From CAWIMX01 sp963837345 (GTDB lineage: Bacteria > Acidobacteriota > Vicinamibacteria > Vicinamibacterales > CAVVIG01), in assembly GCA_963837345.1 (NCBI GenBank), contig CAWIMX010000001.1, positions 1,798,001 through 1,862,000 of the forward strand: a stretch of 64,000 bases of DNA. The letters run 5' to 3'. A program made the translations under genes and the position numbers. Each line of letters begins with the position of its first letter. Positions within the stretch are counted from its first letter, which is position 1. Of the stretch, positions 8,512-17,001 are shown in pieces. The notes under the pieces are model-generated. The model saw only the letters and a list, made by a program, of their open reading frames with translations. It was not told the origin of the DNA and searched no databases.

Positions 8512-9930
8512 ATGGACATTCTATTGCGGCACACGAAAATCATCACGACGCTCGGCCCTGCGACGAGCGACGATCAGACGATCGAGTCGCTCATCAACGC
8601 CGGCACCGACGTCGTCCGTCTGAATTTTTCGCACGGTACGCATGCGTCGCACCGGACGGCCGTCACGCGCGTCCGTGACGCCGCGTCCCGTGCCGGCCGT
8701 CCGGTGGCGATCCTCCAGGACCTCTCGGGACCGAAGATCCGCACCGGGACGCTCGTGGGCGGCGGCCCGGTGCGGCTCGAGGCGGGACGGCGGCTGCGAA
8801 TTGCGACGGGCCACGGCCCCGGCGACGCGACGCGCGTCTTCACCTCGTTCGAGGGTCTGGCGAAGGGGGTGAAGGCCGGCGATCGCCTGCTCCTGGCCGA
8901 TGGCGCCATCGAGCTGCGCGTGGAGCGCTCCGACGGCCGCGAGATCGAGACGACCATCGTCGACGGCGGTCAGCTCGGTGAGCACAAGGGCATCAATGCC
9001 CCCGGCGTGGCGCTCGCCGCCTCCGCGATCACCGGGAAGGACGAAGCCGACCTGGCCGCCGGCATCGAAATGGGCGTCGACCTGGTGGCCGTGAGCTTCG
9101 TCCAGACGCCCGCCGACGTGCAGAAGGCGAGAACGCTGGCGGCGAAGGCGGGCGCGGCGGATCTTCCCCTCGTCGCCAAGCTCGAGCGGCCGCAGGCCCT
9201 CGAACATCTGGACGGGATTCTGGCGGTGTCGAACGCCGTGATGGTGGCGCGCGGCGACCTGGGGCTCGAAATGCCGCTCGAGCATGTTCCGCGCGCCCAG
9301 AAAGCGATCGTCGCGGGCGCGAGGCGTGTCGGGATACCCGCCATCGTGGCCACTCAAGTGTTCGAGTCGATGACGACCGAGCCGCGGCCCACCCGCGCGG
9401 AGGTCAGCGACGCCGCCAACGCCGTCGACGAGGGCGTCGACGCCATCATGCTGGCGGGTGAGACGGCGATCGGCGCGTATCCGGTTCGGGCCGTCAGGAC
9501 GCTCGACGCCGTGATTCGCGACGCGGAATCGGCGCCGGCGGCTTTCGCGGCGGCGGGCGCGCCGGCCGTGCGCAACCACGAGGACGCGTTGTGCGACGCG
9601 GCCGTCACGCTCGCCGCCCGCGGGCATGCCGACGCGATCGTGGCGGTGACCCGCGGAGGCGCCACGGCACGCCGACTTTCGTCGCTGCGGCCGCACGCGA
9701 CGATCATCGCCGCTACGGAAGGCTTCTCGATCGCTCGCCGACTGGCCCTGTGCTGGGGGGTGCTGCCGATCGCCGTCGCGATCGGCGACGAGGTGAACGT
9801 CGGGAGTATCGGCGCGCAGCTCGTGGCGCAGGGCGTCCTGGCCGCACGCGCCACGATCGTGGTGGTGAGCATCAACAGCGATGCCTCGCGCGCGGACGCC
9901 AACTATCTCAAGATCCAGCAGCTGCCATGA
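8512..9930 (+). CDS. pyk: pyruvate kinase
   Basis: This 472-aa enzyme catalyses the last step of glycolysis (PEP + ADP to pyruvate + ATP). N-terminal TKIITTLGPAT, NFSHGTH, LSGPKIRTG, the active-site VARGDLG and ATQVFESM/LAGETAIGAYP motifs appear in normal order with a C-terminal alpha/beta domain from about residue 350. The start ATG 8512 is one base from the divergent methyltransferase start. No clear SD is visible. The C-terminal tail ends QQLP without an extra domain. Confidence 0.95.
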   Translation: MDILLRHTKIITTLGPATSDDQTIESLINAGTDVVRLNFSHGTHASHRTAVTRVRDAASRAGRPVAILQDLSGPKIRTGTLVGGGPVRLEAGRRLRIATGHGPGDATRVFTSFEGLAKGVKAGDRLLLADGAIELRVERSDGREIETTIVDGGQLGEHKGINAPGVALAASAITGKDEADLAAGIEMGVDLVAVSFVQTPADVQKARTLAAKAGAADLPLVAKLERPQALEHLDGILAVSNAVMVARGDLGLEMPLEHVPRAQKAIVAGARRVGIPAIVATQVFESMTTEPRPTRAEVSDAANAVDEGVDAIMLAGETAIGAYPVRAVRTLDAVIRDAESAPAAFAAAGAPAVRNHEDALCDAAVTLAARGHADAIVAVTRGGATARRLSSLRPHATIIAATEGFSIARRLALCWGVLPIAVAIGDEVNVGSIGAQLVAQGVLAARATIVVVSINSDASRADANYLKIQQLP

Positions 9931-9991
9931 TCGCGTCCCCAGACGGCTCGACCGTCAGGCGGAGCCGCGAGGACCGTGCCGCCGGGTGAGC

Positions 9992-10459
9992 CTACTTTTC
10001 GAGCAGCGACCGCAACGACGCGAGGGCTCGCTGCCAGCCCGGCTGGATGAGCTCGTAGTACCGCCGCCACCGCTCGCTCTCCTCGAACCCGCGCTGCGAC
10101 ACCCGCACTTCGGTCCGCGCGCCGCCGTCGATCGCCGCGCACGACACTTCGAAGGCCATCGGGCCGATCGGATCGCCGTCGGGTGGCAGCCAGTACGCGT
10201 CGGCGACGAAAAAGCCCTGCGCCGGGTGGTACTGGACCACGGTGCCGCGGAACACGCCCCCCAGCCGCCCCAGCACATCGTCGCGATCCAGCGTCGGGTC
10301 CCATTCGACGACATACGGGCCGAAGGGTCGGGGAACGGTCACCGATCGGCGCACGCGCCACCAGGCGCCGAGTGCGTCGGCGTCGAAAAACGATCGCAGC
10401 ACGCGATCCTGGGGCGCCGCAATGGCCGTGGTGAGATCGAGGCTCGGCGGAGCCGACAC
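9992..10459 (-). CDS. SRPBCC (AHSA1-like) domain protein
   Basis: This 155-aa single-domain START/AHSA1-like protein begins LDLTTAIAAPQDRVLRSFFDA, the usual first strand and helix of this fold, and ends with a long helix ending SLLEK. GTG start at 10459. The family binds hydrophobic ligands or acts as an Hsp90 co-factor; nothing here narrows the role. Convergent with pyk across a 61-bp gap. Confidence 0.7.
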   Translation of the reverse strand: MSAPPSLDLTTAIAAPQDRVLRSFFDADALGAWWRVRRSVTVPRPFGPYVVEWDPTLDRDDVLGRLGGVFRGTVVQYHPAQGFFVADAYWLPPDGDPIGPMAFEVSCAAIDGGARTEVRVSQRGFEESERWRRYYELIQPGWQRALASLRSLLEK

Positions 10460-10498
10460 GCCGGAATCTTAACAGTACGCGTGGTAGATTGAGCGTCT

Positions 10499-11362
10499 AT
10501 GCACCATCAGCCGCTGGCGTACATGGACGAACGCTTCCTCGAGAGCCACGAGGGGCGGCCCATTCGTATCCTGTCGGAGTATCTCGAGCCGCTTCGCCGG
10601 TTCAAGGAGCAGCGCATCCAGGACACCGTGGTCTTCTTCGGGTCCGCGCGGGTCGACAGCCGCGAGCGCGCGACGCGCGCGCACCGGTCCCTCAAGGCGC
10701 GAGGCATGATTCAGTCCGACGATGATTATCAAGCCGAGCTGAAGCGGTCGCGCCGGGCGATGGAGTGGGCGCAGTACTACGAGGACGCGCGCGAGCTCGC
10801 GCGCCTGCTCACCACGTGGAGTCTGTCGCTCAAGCAGGAGAATCACCGCTTTGTCGTCACCTCGGGCGGCGGCCCCGGAATCATGGAGGCCGCGAATCGC
10901 GGCGCGAGCGAAGCCGGCGGCAAGACGATCGGGCTGAACATCCGGCTCCCCTTCGAGCAGGGGGCCAATCCGTACATCACCGACGGCCTGCACTTCGAAT
11001 TCCACTATTTCTTCATGCGCAAGTTCTGGTTCGCGTACCTCGCGAAGGCACTCGTGATCTTTCCCGGAGGATTCGGCACCTGCGACGAGCTCTTCGAGAT
11101 CCTCACGCTCGCGCAGACCGAGAAGCTGTCGAAGAAGATCGAGGTCGTGTTGTACGGGCGGGAGTACTGGAAGCAGGTGCTCGACTTCAGGCCATTCGTC
11201 GAGTGGGGCGCGATCTCGGAACACGACGTCAACCTGATGAGCTACGCCGACAGGCCGGCCGAGGCGTTCGAGCGCCTGCAGACGCACCTCTCGCAATACC
11301 ATCTCGCGTCGAGGATCCCCCAGGAAGCCGACACGCCCGGGATCGCGAAAACCCGGGGCTGA
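10499..11362 (+). CDS. LOG-family nucleotide 5'-monophosphate nucleosidase-like protein
   Basis: This 287-aa Rossmann-fold protein of the TIGR00730/LOG type has SGGGPGIMEAANRGA and the diagnostic PGGFGTCDE at residues 189-197. LOG enzymes release the base from nucleoside monophosphates, including cytokinin ribotides; older annotations call them lysine decarboxylases. The N-terminal extension of about 90 residues is longer than in plant LOGs but usual for bacterial long-form members. The stop lies 4 bp from the convergent NamZ-like gene. Confidence 0.85.
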   Translation: MHHQPLAYMDERFLESHEGRPIRILSEYLEPLRRFKEQRIQDTVVFFGSARVDSRERATRAHRSLKARGMIQSDDDYQAELKRSRRAMEWAQYYEDARELARLLTTWSLSLKQENHRFVVTSGGGPGIMEAANRGASEAGGKTIGLNIRLPFEQGANPYITDGLHFEFHYFFMRKFWFAYLAKALVIFPGGFGTCDELFEILTLAQTEKLSKKIEVVLYGREYWKQVLDFRPFVEWGAISEHDVNLMSYADRPAEAFERLQTHLSQYHLASRIPQEADTPGIAKTRG

Positions 11363-11366
11363 GTCC

Positions 11367-12542
11367 TCAGTACAGCAGGTATCGACGACGGAGCTGGACG
11401 AAGTCACGGACGCCATCCGTCCATGAGTTCGCAATGTCGCCCACGGGCAGGCCGGCCTCGATCTGGCGCCGCAGCGCGGCGGAGCCCGACAGGATGTCGA
11501 TCGGCGGCTTCTCGCGCTCGTATTCGTAGGGCGGATCGCGCCAGGCGAATCGATCGGGCGCGGCCGAGCGAAAGGCCTCGAGGAGCGCCGCTCCGGCTTC
11601 GACCGGGCGGAAGACCGTGCGGTCGAGCACGTGGATCTGACACCCGCCGCAGGCCTGCCTGGCGTGCTTGTGAAACGTCGGCTCGAAGACGGCCGGCCGG
11701 AAGCGCACGCCCGGCAGCTCGAGCTCGTTCAGCGCGCCTGCGAACGGCTCCGGCTCGATCCAGGGCGCGCCGAGCAGCTCGAACGGCTTCGTCGTGCCGC
11801 GCCCCTCCGACACGTTCGTGCCCTCGAACAGCACTGTGCCCGGGTAGACGATCGCCGTCTCGAGCGTGGGCATGTTCGGCGAGGGAAGCACCCACGGAAT
11901 GCCTGCCTCGTCGAAGTACATCTCGCGCCGCCAGCCCTCCATGGGGACGACCTCCAGCTCGGCCCCCAGCCCGAACGCCTCATTGAAGAGCCGCGCGAGC
12001 TCGCCGACCGTGAGCCCGTGGCGCATCGGGATCGGGAACTGGCCGACGAACGACTCGAATCCCGCCTCGAGCATCGGACCTTCCACGGCCACTCCGCCAA
12101 TCGGGTTCGGCCGGTCGCACACGACGACGGGAACGGCGTGGCGCCGGGCCGCCCGCAGGCAGTTCGCCATCGTATAGATGTAGGTGTAGATGCGCGTGCC
12201 GACGTCCTGCAGGTCGACGACGAGCACGTCGAGGTCGCGCAGCATGTCGGCCGTCGGCTCCCGCGTCTCGCTGTACAGCGAGTACACCGGCACGCGCCGG
12301 ATGGCGTCGCGACCGTGAGCGCTTTCGATCATGTTCTCCTGGACGTCCGACCGGAATCCGTGCTGTGGCCCGAAGATGGCCGCGAGCCTCGTCCGCTGAT
12401 GCGTCAGCAGGCGGTCGGCGATGTGGCGCAGGCTCGCGTCCACCGACGCGGGATTGCAGACCACGCCCACGCGCTTTCCATCGAGGCGGGAGCGATACCG
12501 GGGAAAATCCAGGAGGAGCTCGGACCCGAGATGCAGGCGCAT
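11367..12542 (-). CDS. DUF1343 exo-beta-N-acetylmuramidase (NamZ-like)
   Basis: This 391-aa protein carries the whole DUF1343 signature: GVVCNPASV, IFGPQHGFR, VDLQDVGTRIYTY, CDRPNPIGG, MRHGLTVGELA, PSPNMPT and FEGTNVSEGRGTT. Characterised members (NamZ) cleave terminal MurNAc from peptidoglycan fragments, so a cell-wall recycling role is likely. The start is set at ATG 12542, where the DUF1343 fold begins; an upstream start at 12581 adds a poorly conserved 13 residues. No signal peptide is evident, although related proteins are often secreted. Confidence 0.83.
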   Translation of the reverse strand: MRLHLGSELLLDFPRYRSRLDGKRVGVVCNPASVDASLRHIADRLLTHQRTRLAAIFGPQHGFRSDVQENMIESAHGRDAIRRVPVYSLYSETREPTADMLRDLDVLVVDLQDVGTRIYTYIYTMANCLRAARRHAVPVVVCDRPNPIGGVAVEGPMLEAGFESFVGQFPIPMRHGLTVGELARLFNEAFGLGAELEVVPMEGWRREMYFDEAGIPWVLPSPNMPTLETAIVYPGTVLFEGTNVSEGRGTTKPFELLGAPWIEPEPFAGALNELELPGVRFRPAVFEPTFHKHARQACGGCQIHVLDRTVFRPVEAGAALLEAFRSAAPDRFAWRDPPYEYEREKPPIDILSGSAALRRQIEAGLPVGDIANSWTDGVRDFVQLRRRYLLY

Positions 12543-12636
12543 GGCTCCGATTATGAGCCGGATGCCGCCGCCCCTGCGCATCCCGGATTGGAGGCCGACC
12601 GACGACCGTCCAGCGTGCCTCCGTGGAGTCGGTCCG

Positions 12637-13320
12637 ATGCATATTCGAGTGAACGGCGGAGTGCTTGCCGCTCCGGAACGCCGCGTTCTCGCGGCCCTCG
12701 CCTCCCGGATGCCCGCCCTCGTGGCTCCCGATCACCTCACGGCGCTCGCCCTCGGTGCCATGGCCGCGGCCGGACTGGCGCTGGTTGCCGCACGGTCGTC
12801 GGCCGCCGGGGGCTGGCTATTCGCCGCGTGCCTCGCCGTAAACTGGTTCGGCGACAGCCTGGACGGAACGCTGGCCCGGTTCCGGCGGATTGAACGGCCG
12901 CGGTACGGGTACTACGTCGATCACGTAATCGACCTCATCGGCGTCACGTGCCTCCTCGCCGGGTTCGCCGTGTCCGGTTTCATGGCGACCGCGGTGGCGC
13001 TCGCGCTCCTGGCGGCCTATCTGCTGGCGTCGGCCGAAACCTTTCTGGCCACCCATGCCGCCGGCACGTTCAGGCTCTCGTTTGGAGGCGTCGGGCCCAC
13101 CGAGCTTCGCGTGCTCCTTGCCGCCGGGGTCGTGGCCGCCCGGGCCCACGTCTGGACGGATGTGCTGGGGGTGCACGCCAGGGTGTTCGACCTGGCCGGC
13201 GTCGCCGGCGCGGTCGGCCTCGGCGCCGCGTTCCTGACCAACGCGGTGCAGAACGGGCGGACGCTCTATCGGGCGGAGCCGTGCAGGCCTCCTCGCTTGC
13301 CTGTACGGCCCGCTGATTGA
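12637..13320 (+). CDS. CDP-alcohol phosphatidyltransferase family membrane protein
   Basis: This 227-aa polytopic protein has the complete family motif: Asp73, Asp76-Gly77, Ala80-Arg81, Gly91, Asp95 and Asp99. Hydrophobic helices flank it. Members transfer a phosphatidyl group from CDP-diacylglycerol to an alcohol (glycerol phosphate, inositol phosphate and so on); the acceptor is not predictable. ATG 12637 has a 'ggag' SD 9 bases upstream. The gene diverges from the NamZ-like gene with a 94-bp gap. Confidence 0.85.
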   Translation: MHIRVNGGVLAAPERRVLAALASRMPALVAPDHLTALALGAMAAAGLALVAARSSAAGGWLFAACLAVNWFGDSLDGTLARFRRIERPRYGYYVDHVIDLIGVTCLLAGFAVSGFMATAVALALLAAYLLASAETFLATHAAGTFRLSFGGVGPTELRVLLAAGVVAARAHVWTDVLGVHARVFDLAGVAGAVGLGAAFLTNAVQNGRTLYRAEPCRPPRLPVRPAD

Positions 13321-13436
13321 TAGACTACGCGCCCTTGGTGGTCAGTCCGCCTGCTTGGCCCGCGCCGAGTGCTGATCGAGCCTCTGTTCTGACTCGCTCC
13401 TCCCTCCACGTGATCGCTTGGCTGAACGACGACCAC

Positions 13437-13495
13437 ACGCCGGGGTCGTGTTCCCCGGCGTTCATGCGGCCGCGTACCGGGGCTCGTTCGGTACG
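13437..13495 (+). promoter_or_regulatory. two tandem hairpins in the leader of the RRM gene
   Basis: Hairpin 1 has arms 13437-13445 and 13453-13461 (9 bp, acgccgggg/ccccggcgt, 7-nt loop). Hairpin 2 has arms 13473-13479 and 13489-13495 (7 bp, cgtaccg/cggtacg, 9-nt loop). Both are perfect. They end 23 bases before the RRM ATG; the SD 'gaggaga' lies between. A structured 5' leader for autoregulation or temperature response is a possibility, not shown. Confidence 0.55.
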
Positions 13496-13518
13496 GCGCG
13501 AGTGAGGAGAGGCAGGTT

Positions 13519-13824
13519 ATGGGTCGAAGGCTTTACGTCGGCAACCTTCCATACACCACGGGCGAGGCGGAGCTTCAAGAGTTGTTCAGCCGCGCGGGCA
13601 CGGTGGAGTCCGTGCGCGTGATGCGTGACGCCGCCACCGGGCGGGCCCGCGGCTTCGCATTCGTCGAGATGGCCACTGACGAAGAGGCACAGAAGGCCGC
13701 CGCCGAATTCAATCAGTACTCGATGGGCGGCCGCGCGCTCACTGTCAACGAGGCCCGGCCCAAACCCGAGGGCGGCTTCGGCGGCAACCGCAGCGGCGGC
13801 GGACGCCGCGAGCCCCGTTGGTAA
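13519..13824 (+). CDS. RRM-domain RNA-binding protein
   Basis: This 101-aa protein is a single RNA-recognition motif (about residues 3-80) with RNP2 LYVGNLPY and RNP1 RGFAFVEM, followed by a short Gly/Arg-rich tail (FGGNRSGGGRR). Such small bacterial RRM proteins resemble the cyanobacterial Rbp family, which bind single-stranded RNA and are often cold-induced. ATG 13519 follows a 'gaggagaggcagg' SD. About 200 noncoding bases precede it, including the paired hairpins. Confidence 0.9.
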   Translation: MGRRLYVGNLPYTTGEAELQELFSRAGTVESVRVMRDAATGRARGFAFVEMATDEEAQKAAAEFNQYSMGGRALTVNEARPKPEGGFGGNRSGGGRREPRW

Positions 13825-13844
13825 GCTGGAGGATTGGATCGACG

Positions 13845-14060
13845 ATGAAAGCCTGGACCAAAGGCGACCGCGTCACGCAACCGACCTACGGGGCCGGCAC
13901 GCTGGTCGAGGTGAACGAGCACCACACGGTCATCGATTTCGACGAGCACGGGCGTCGTGTCTTCTCGACGCGACTGGTCGTGTTGCAGTCCACCAACGAA
14001 CCGGCTCCGGCCAAGTCGCCGAGGAAGCGCGCGAGCCGCAAGAAGAAAGCCGACGCCTGA
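13845..14060 (+). CDS. small SH3/Tudor-like (DUF3553-type) domain protein
   Basis: This 71-aa protein reads KGDRVTQPTYGAGTLVEV then HTVIDFDEHGRRVFSTRLVVL, the pattern of a small beta-barrel like the UvrD/PcrA C-terminal or DUF3553 domain. It has a strongly basic Lys/Arg tail (about residues 55-71). A nucleic-acid or polymerase contact role is plausible by family. ATG 13845 has a 'ggagg' SD; it lies 20 bp after the RRM gene and is probably co-transcribed. Confidence 0.65.
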   Translation: MKAWTKGDRVTQPTYGAGTLVEVNEHHTVIDFDEHGRRVFSTRLVVLQSTNEPAPAKSPRKRASRKKKADA

Positions 14061-14069
14061 CGCGCGAGG

Positions 14070-14417
14070 TCAGGCGGAACGCCAGTCGATATTGAACTGG
14101 CCGAGCTCGGCCGCCAGCGTTCGGATCAGCGTGTCGAGCGACTCGTCGCCCGCGCACAGGCGGCGCCGCTCCGCGGGCGTGACGTCCAGCGCCTCGCCAT
14201 CCATGTCCTGACGGATGTGAATCGCGAGGGCCGGGAACGCCTCGTCGCCCCCGCGGGGATCCTGCGGGCGCTGAGCCAACGCCTGCTGCTCGGCAATCCG
14301 CACCCGATCGGCGGCCCAACGGAGCACCCGGAGCCGCGACTCCGCGTCGGGCAGCTGCGCCAGGGCGTTGCCGACGCTCTGCATCACTGCGAGTTCCGCT
14401 GAGATGTCCATCGGCAT
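14070..14417 (-). CDS. hypothetical protein
   Basis: This 115-aa, mostly helical, acidic protein has no motif I recognise. It follows the zinc-ribbon gene on the minus strand with a 15-bp gap, and its ATG has a 'gaggggg'-type SD. The N-terminal half (AELAVMQSVGNALAQLPDAESRLRVLRW cut here into segments) resembles an amphipathic helix pair. No membrane segment or signal peptide is seen. Confidence 0.55.
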   Translation of the reverse strand: MPMDISAELAVMQSVGNALAQLPDAESRLRVLRWAADRVRIAEQQALAQRPQDPRGGDEAFPALAIHIRQDMDGEALDVTPAERRRLCAGDESLDTLIRTLAAELGQFNIDWRSA

Positions 14418-14432
14418 GCGTGCAACTCCCCC

Positions 14433-14627
14433 TCAGCCTGCGATCGGCAGCTGAGCCGGCGCGTCTTCAATCGGAATAGTGGAGCGCGCGCCGCAAGCGT
14501 TACAGCGAACGTGGATCTCACGGGCGTCGTCGGAGAGGCCGATGATTTGCGTCATGTGACTGCCGCACTTCGGACAAACCGGTGGAGGCAGTTGAGCGAG
14601 AGAGCGCGGGGGGTCGTAATGAACCAT
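14433..14627 (-). CDS. zinc-ribbon protein
   Basis: This 64-aa protein has CPKCGS near residue 18 and CNACGA near residue 42, a two-knuckle zinc ribbon spaced as in rubredoxin-like or transcription-factor ribbons. A short proline-rich head and a flexible tail surround it. Role unknown. Its ATG (14627) opens into an AT-richer divergent promoter region shared with the histidine kinase gene. Confidence 0.65.
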   Translation of the reverse strand: MVHYDPPRSLAQLPPPVCPKCGSHMTQIIGLSDDAREIHVRCNACGARSTIPIEDAPAQLPIAG

Positions 14628-14817
14628 AATGTCCTATAGAGTCATCAATAATCACGCCATGTCCTAGAGTATCGGCTATCCTCATATTCCACAAGCAATT
14701 AACGTCAGCTGCGCAGAAGCGATCTGCGCCCGCGGTTGTTCTGATTCTGAACATTCACCGTCAGAAAACGACAAAAGTCGGTATGGTCTGGTCCGCCAGC
14801 GACCGATAGTCTGCGAC
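14628..14817. promoter_or_regulatory. divergent regulatory region with a 30-bp-spaced direct repeat
   Basis: This 190-bp gap is AT-richer than its surroundings. The motif ATGTCCTA(TA)GAGT occurs at 14629-14642 and again as ATGTCCTAGAGT at 14659-14670, with starts exactly 30 bp apart, or three helical turns. This fits a paired binding site for a regulator acting on the zinc-ribbon gene or the kinase operon. No confident -10/-35 pair was assigned. Confidence 0.4.
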
Positions 14818-17001
14818 GTGGACCCTTGGGCCCGGCGACACCGGCGCGCGGATTCGATTCGCTTCCGGCTTCCGCTGCTCGTCGCGTTCGTGCTCGTTCC
14901 GGTCACCGTGGCGTTTCTCTGGACCGCACAGCGCCAGCTGCAGCGGGTGCTGCTCGAAGCCGGCGGCGAGCGGGCGCAGGCGACCGCCGACCAGCTGTCC
15001 GAGCTGATGAGCCAGAACACGACCCGAGGCCTCGGCGAGATCCGGCGCGTGGCGGCCAGCCCCGTCCTCCGCCGGGCCCTGCGCCACGACGAAGGGGCCC
15101 GTGCGATGGCGACCGCGATCCTGCAAGCCCTGACCGCGCCGGGCCAGCCGCCGGTGGCCCTCGTGGACACGAGCGGTCATGTCGTGCTCGCCGTCGGGCC
15201 GCCAGACGATCGAGACGCCGTGCCGCCTCCCTCGTTCACGACCGTCTCGCCCGGCGTGGGGCCGTTCGTGGCGTTCCACGGCGCGGCCGCGGCAGCCGTT
15301 GCCGCCGAGGTCGTGGACGATCGCGGTGCCGACGGGGACGATCCGCAGCGGCTCGGCCTGCTCGTGGTCACGCGCCGGCTGTCGGCGGCGCCCAACGCCG
15401 GGCTGATTTCGCGACTCGTGGGCGACGGAGCCGAAGTGGCGATGGGCTCCGGAGACGTGTGGACGAATTTCACCGAGCTCGTCGAGGCGCCGGCCATCGA
15501 TCGCCAGGCGCGCGGCGTCAGCCGCTATCAGACGGCGCAGGGAGACGCGCGCGTGGGCGCGCTGTCGCCCGTGAACGGGACGCCCTGGGCGGTGATCGTC
15601 GACTTTCCCCAGGCGGTGCTGCTGGCGCCTGGCCGCGGCGTGCTCGGCACGACCAGTCTGGTGGCCGTGCTGTTCGTGGTGCTCGCGGTGGGCCTGGTCG
15701 CGGCGATCGCCGCCCGCGCGGTCTCGCCGCTGACGGCGCTGGCGTCGGCGTCGGAGGCGATTGCGGCCGGCGACTATGCGACGCGCATCCCGGTGATCGG
15801 CCGCGGCGAAGTCGTGCAGGTGGCGACGGCCTTCAATACCATGGCCGCCCGCCTGGAGCACACCTACGGCGAGCTGGAGGAGCGCGTTCGAGCACGCACG
15901 GAAGGGCTCGAGACGGCGATGCGCGAGCTCGACCGGTTCTTTTCCGTCTCGATCGACTTGTTCTGCATCGCCGGCTTCGACGGACGCTTCCGTCGCGTGA
16001 ACGACGCGTGGCGCAACGTGCTCGGCTGGGAGCGCGAGGAGCTCACCTCGCGGCCCTATGTGGACTTCGTGCATCCCGACGATCGCACGGCCACGAGCAC
16101 GCAGGCGGGACACCTCGTCGCCGGGCAGCGGGTGATCAGCTTCGAGAACCGGTACCGGCACAAGGACGGCAGCTATCGGTGGCTGCGGTGGGTGTCTGTG
16201 CCGGCGCCCGAAGAAGGCGTCATCTATGCCTCGGCGCGCGACGTCACGCGCGAGCTCGAGATCGCCGAGGAGCTCAAGACGCGCGTCGCGGAGCTGGCCG
16301 ACGCGAATCAGGAGCTCGAGTCGTTCAGCTATTCGGTCTCCCACGACCTGCGCGCGCCGCTCCGCCACATCACCGGGTTCGCCGCGCTCCTGGAGCGATC
16401 GGCGGGCCAGGTGCTGCGCGAGCAGGATCAGCGCTATCTCCAGACCATCACCGGAGCCGCCAATCGGATGGGGCGGCTCATCGACGATCTGCTGTCGTTC
16501 TCGCGGACGGGGCGGCTGGCGCTCTCGACCCAGCGGGTCTCGCTCGGCGACATCGTCGAGGAGGCGCGACGCGAGGTGGAGAACGACGGGGCCCCGGGCC
16601 GCGCCATCGACTGGGTGATCCGGCCGGTGCCGGAGGTCGACGGCGATCGCGAGATGCTCCGGATCGTGTTCGTGAACCTGCTCGCCAACGCGGTGAAGTA
16701 TTCGTCGACCCGGCCCGAGCCGCGGATCGAGGTCGGCGTGTGCGACGCGCGCGGCCGCGCCACGGTGTTCGTGCGCGACAACGGCGTCGGGTTCGATCCC
16801 CAGTACGCGCACAAGCTGTTCGGCGTGTTTCAGCGGCTGCATTCGTCGGACGACTTCGAGGGCACCGGCATCGGTCTGGCGACCGTCCGCCGCATCATCA
16901 GACGCCACGGGGGCTACGTCTGGGCGGAGAGCGCGCTCGGCCAGGGCGCCACGTTCTACGTGGCCATGCCGCATCTGGCCCCGGAAGGAGAACCCGCATG
17001 A
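14818..17001 (+). CDS. membrane sensor histidine kinase (HAMP-PAS-HisKA-HATPase)
   Basis: This 727-aa kinase has a first membrane helix at about residues 18-36, a periplasmic sensor region to about 270 and a second helix at about 280-300. A HAMP domain, a PAS domain (RFRRVNDAWRNVLGW to SARDVTRE) and a HisKA box SYSVSHDLRAPLRH with His509 follow. The ATPase carries N-box NLLANAVKY, DNGVGFD and GTGIGLAT. The HisKA/ATPase type resembles kinases paired with small Rcp-like regulators, and one follows directly with an ATGA overlap. GTG start at 14818. The ligand is unknown. Confidence 0.9.
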   Translation: MDPWARRHRRADSIRFRLPLLVAFVLVPVTVAFLWTAQRQLQRVLLEAGGERAQATADQLSELMSQNTTRGLGEIRRVAASPVLRRALRHDEGARAMATAILQALTAPGQPPVALVDTSGHVVLAVGPPDDRDAVPPPSFTTVSPGVGPFVAFHGAAAAAVAAEVVDDRGADGDDPQRLGLLVVTRRLSAAPNAGLISRLVGDGAEVAMGSGDVWTNFTELVEAPAIDRQARGVSRYQTAQGDARVGALSPVNGTPWAVIVDFPQAVLLAPGRGVLGTTSLVAVLFVVLAVGLVAAIAARAVSPLTALASASEAIAAGDYATRIPVIGRGEVVQVATAFNTMAARLEHTYGELEERVRARTEGLETAMRELDRFFSVSIDLFCIAGFDGRFRRVNDAWRNVLGWEREELTSRPYVDFVHPDDRTATSTQAGHLVAGQRVISFENRYRHKDGSYRWLRWVSVPAPEEGVIYASARDVTRELEIAEELKTRVAELADANQELESFSYSVSHDLRAPLRHITGFAALLERSAGQVLREQDQRYLQTITGAANRMGRLIDDLLSFSRTGRLALSTQRVSLGDIVEEARREVENDGAPGRAIDWVIRPVPEVDGDREMLRIVFVNLLANAVKYSSTRPEPRIEVGVCDARGRATVFVRDNGVGFDPQYAHKLFGVFQRLHSSDDFEGTGIGLATVRRIIRRHGGYVWAESALGQGATFYVAMPHLAPEGEPA

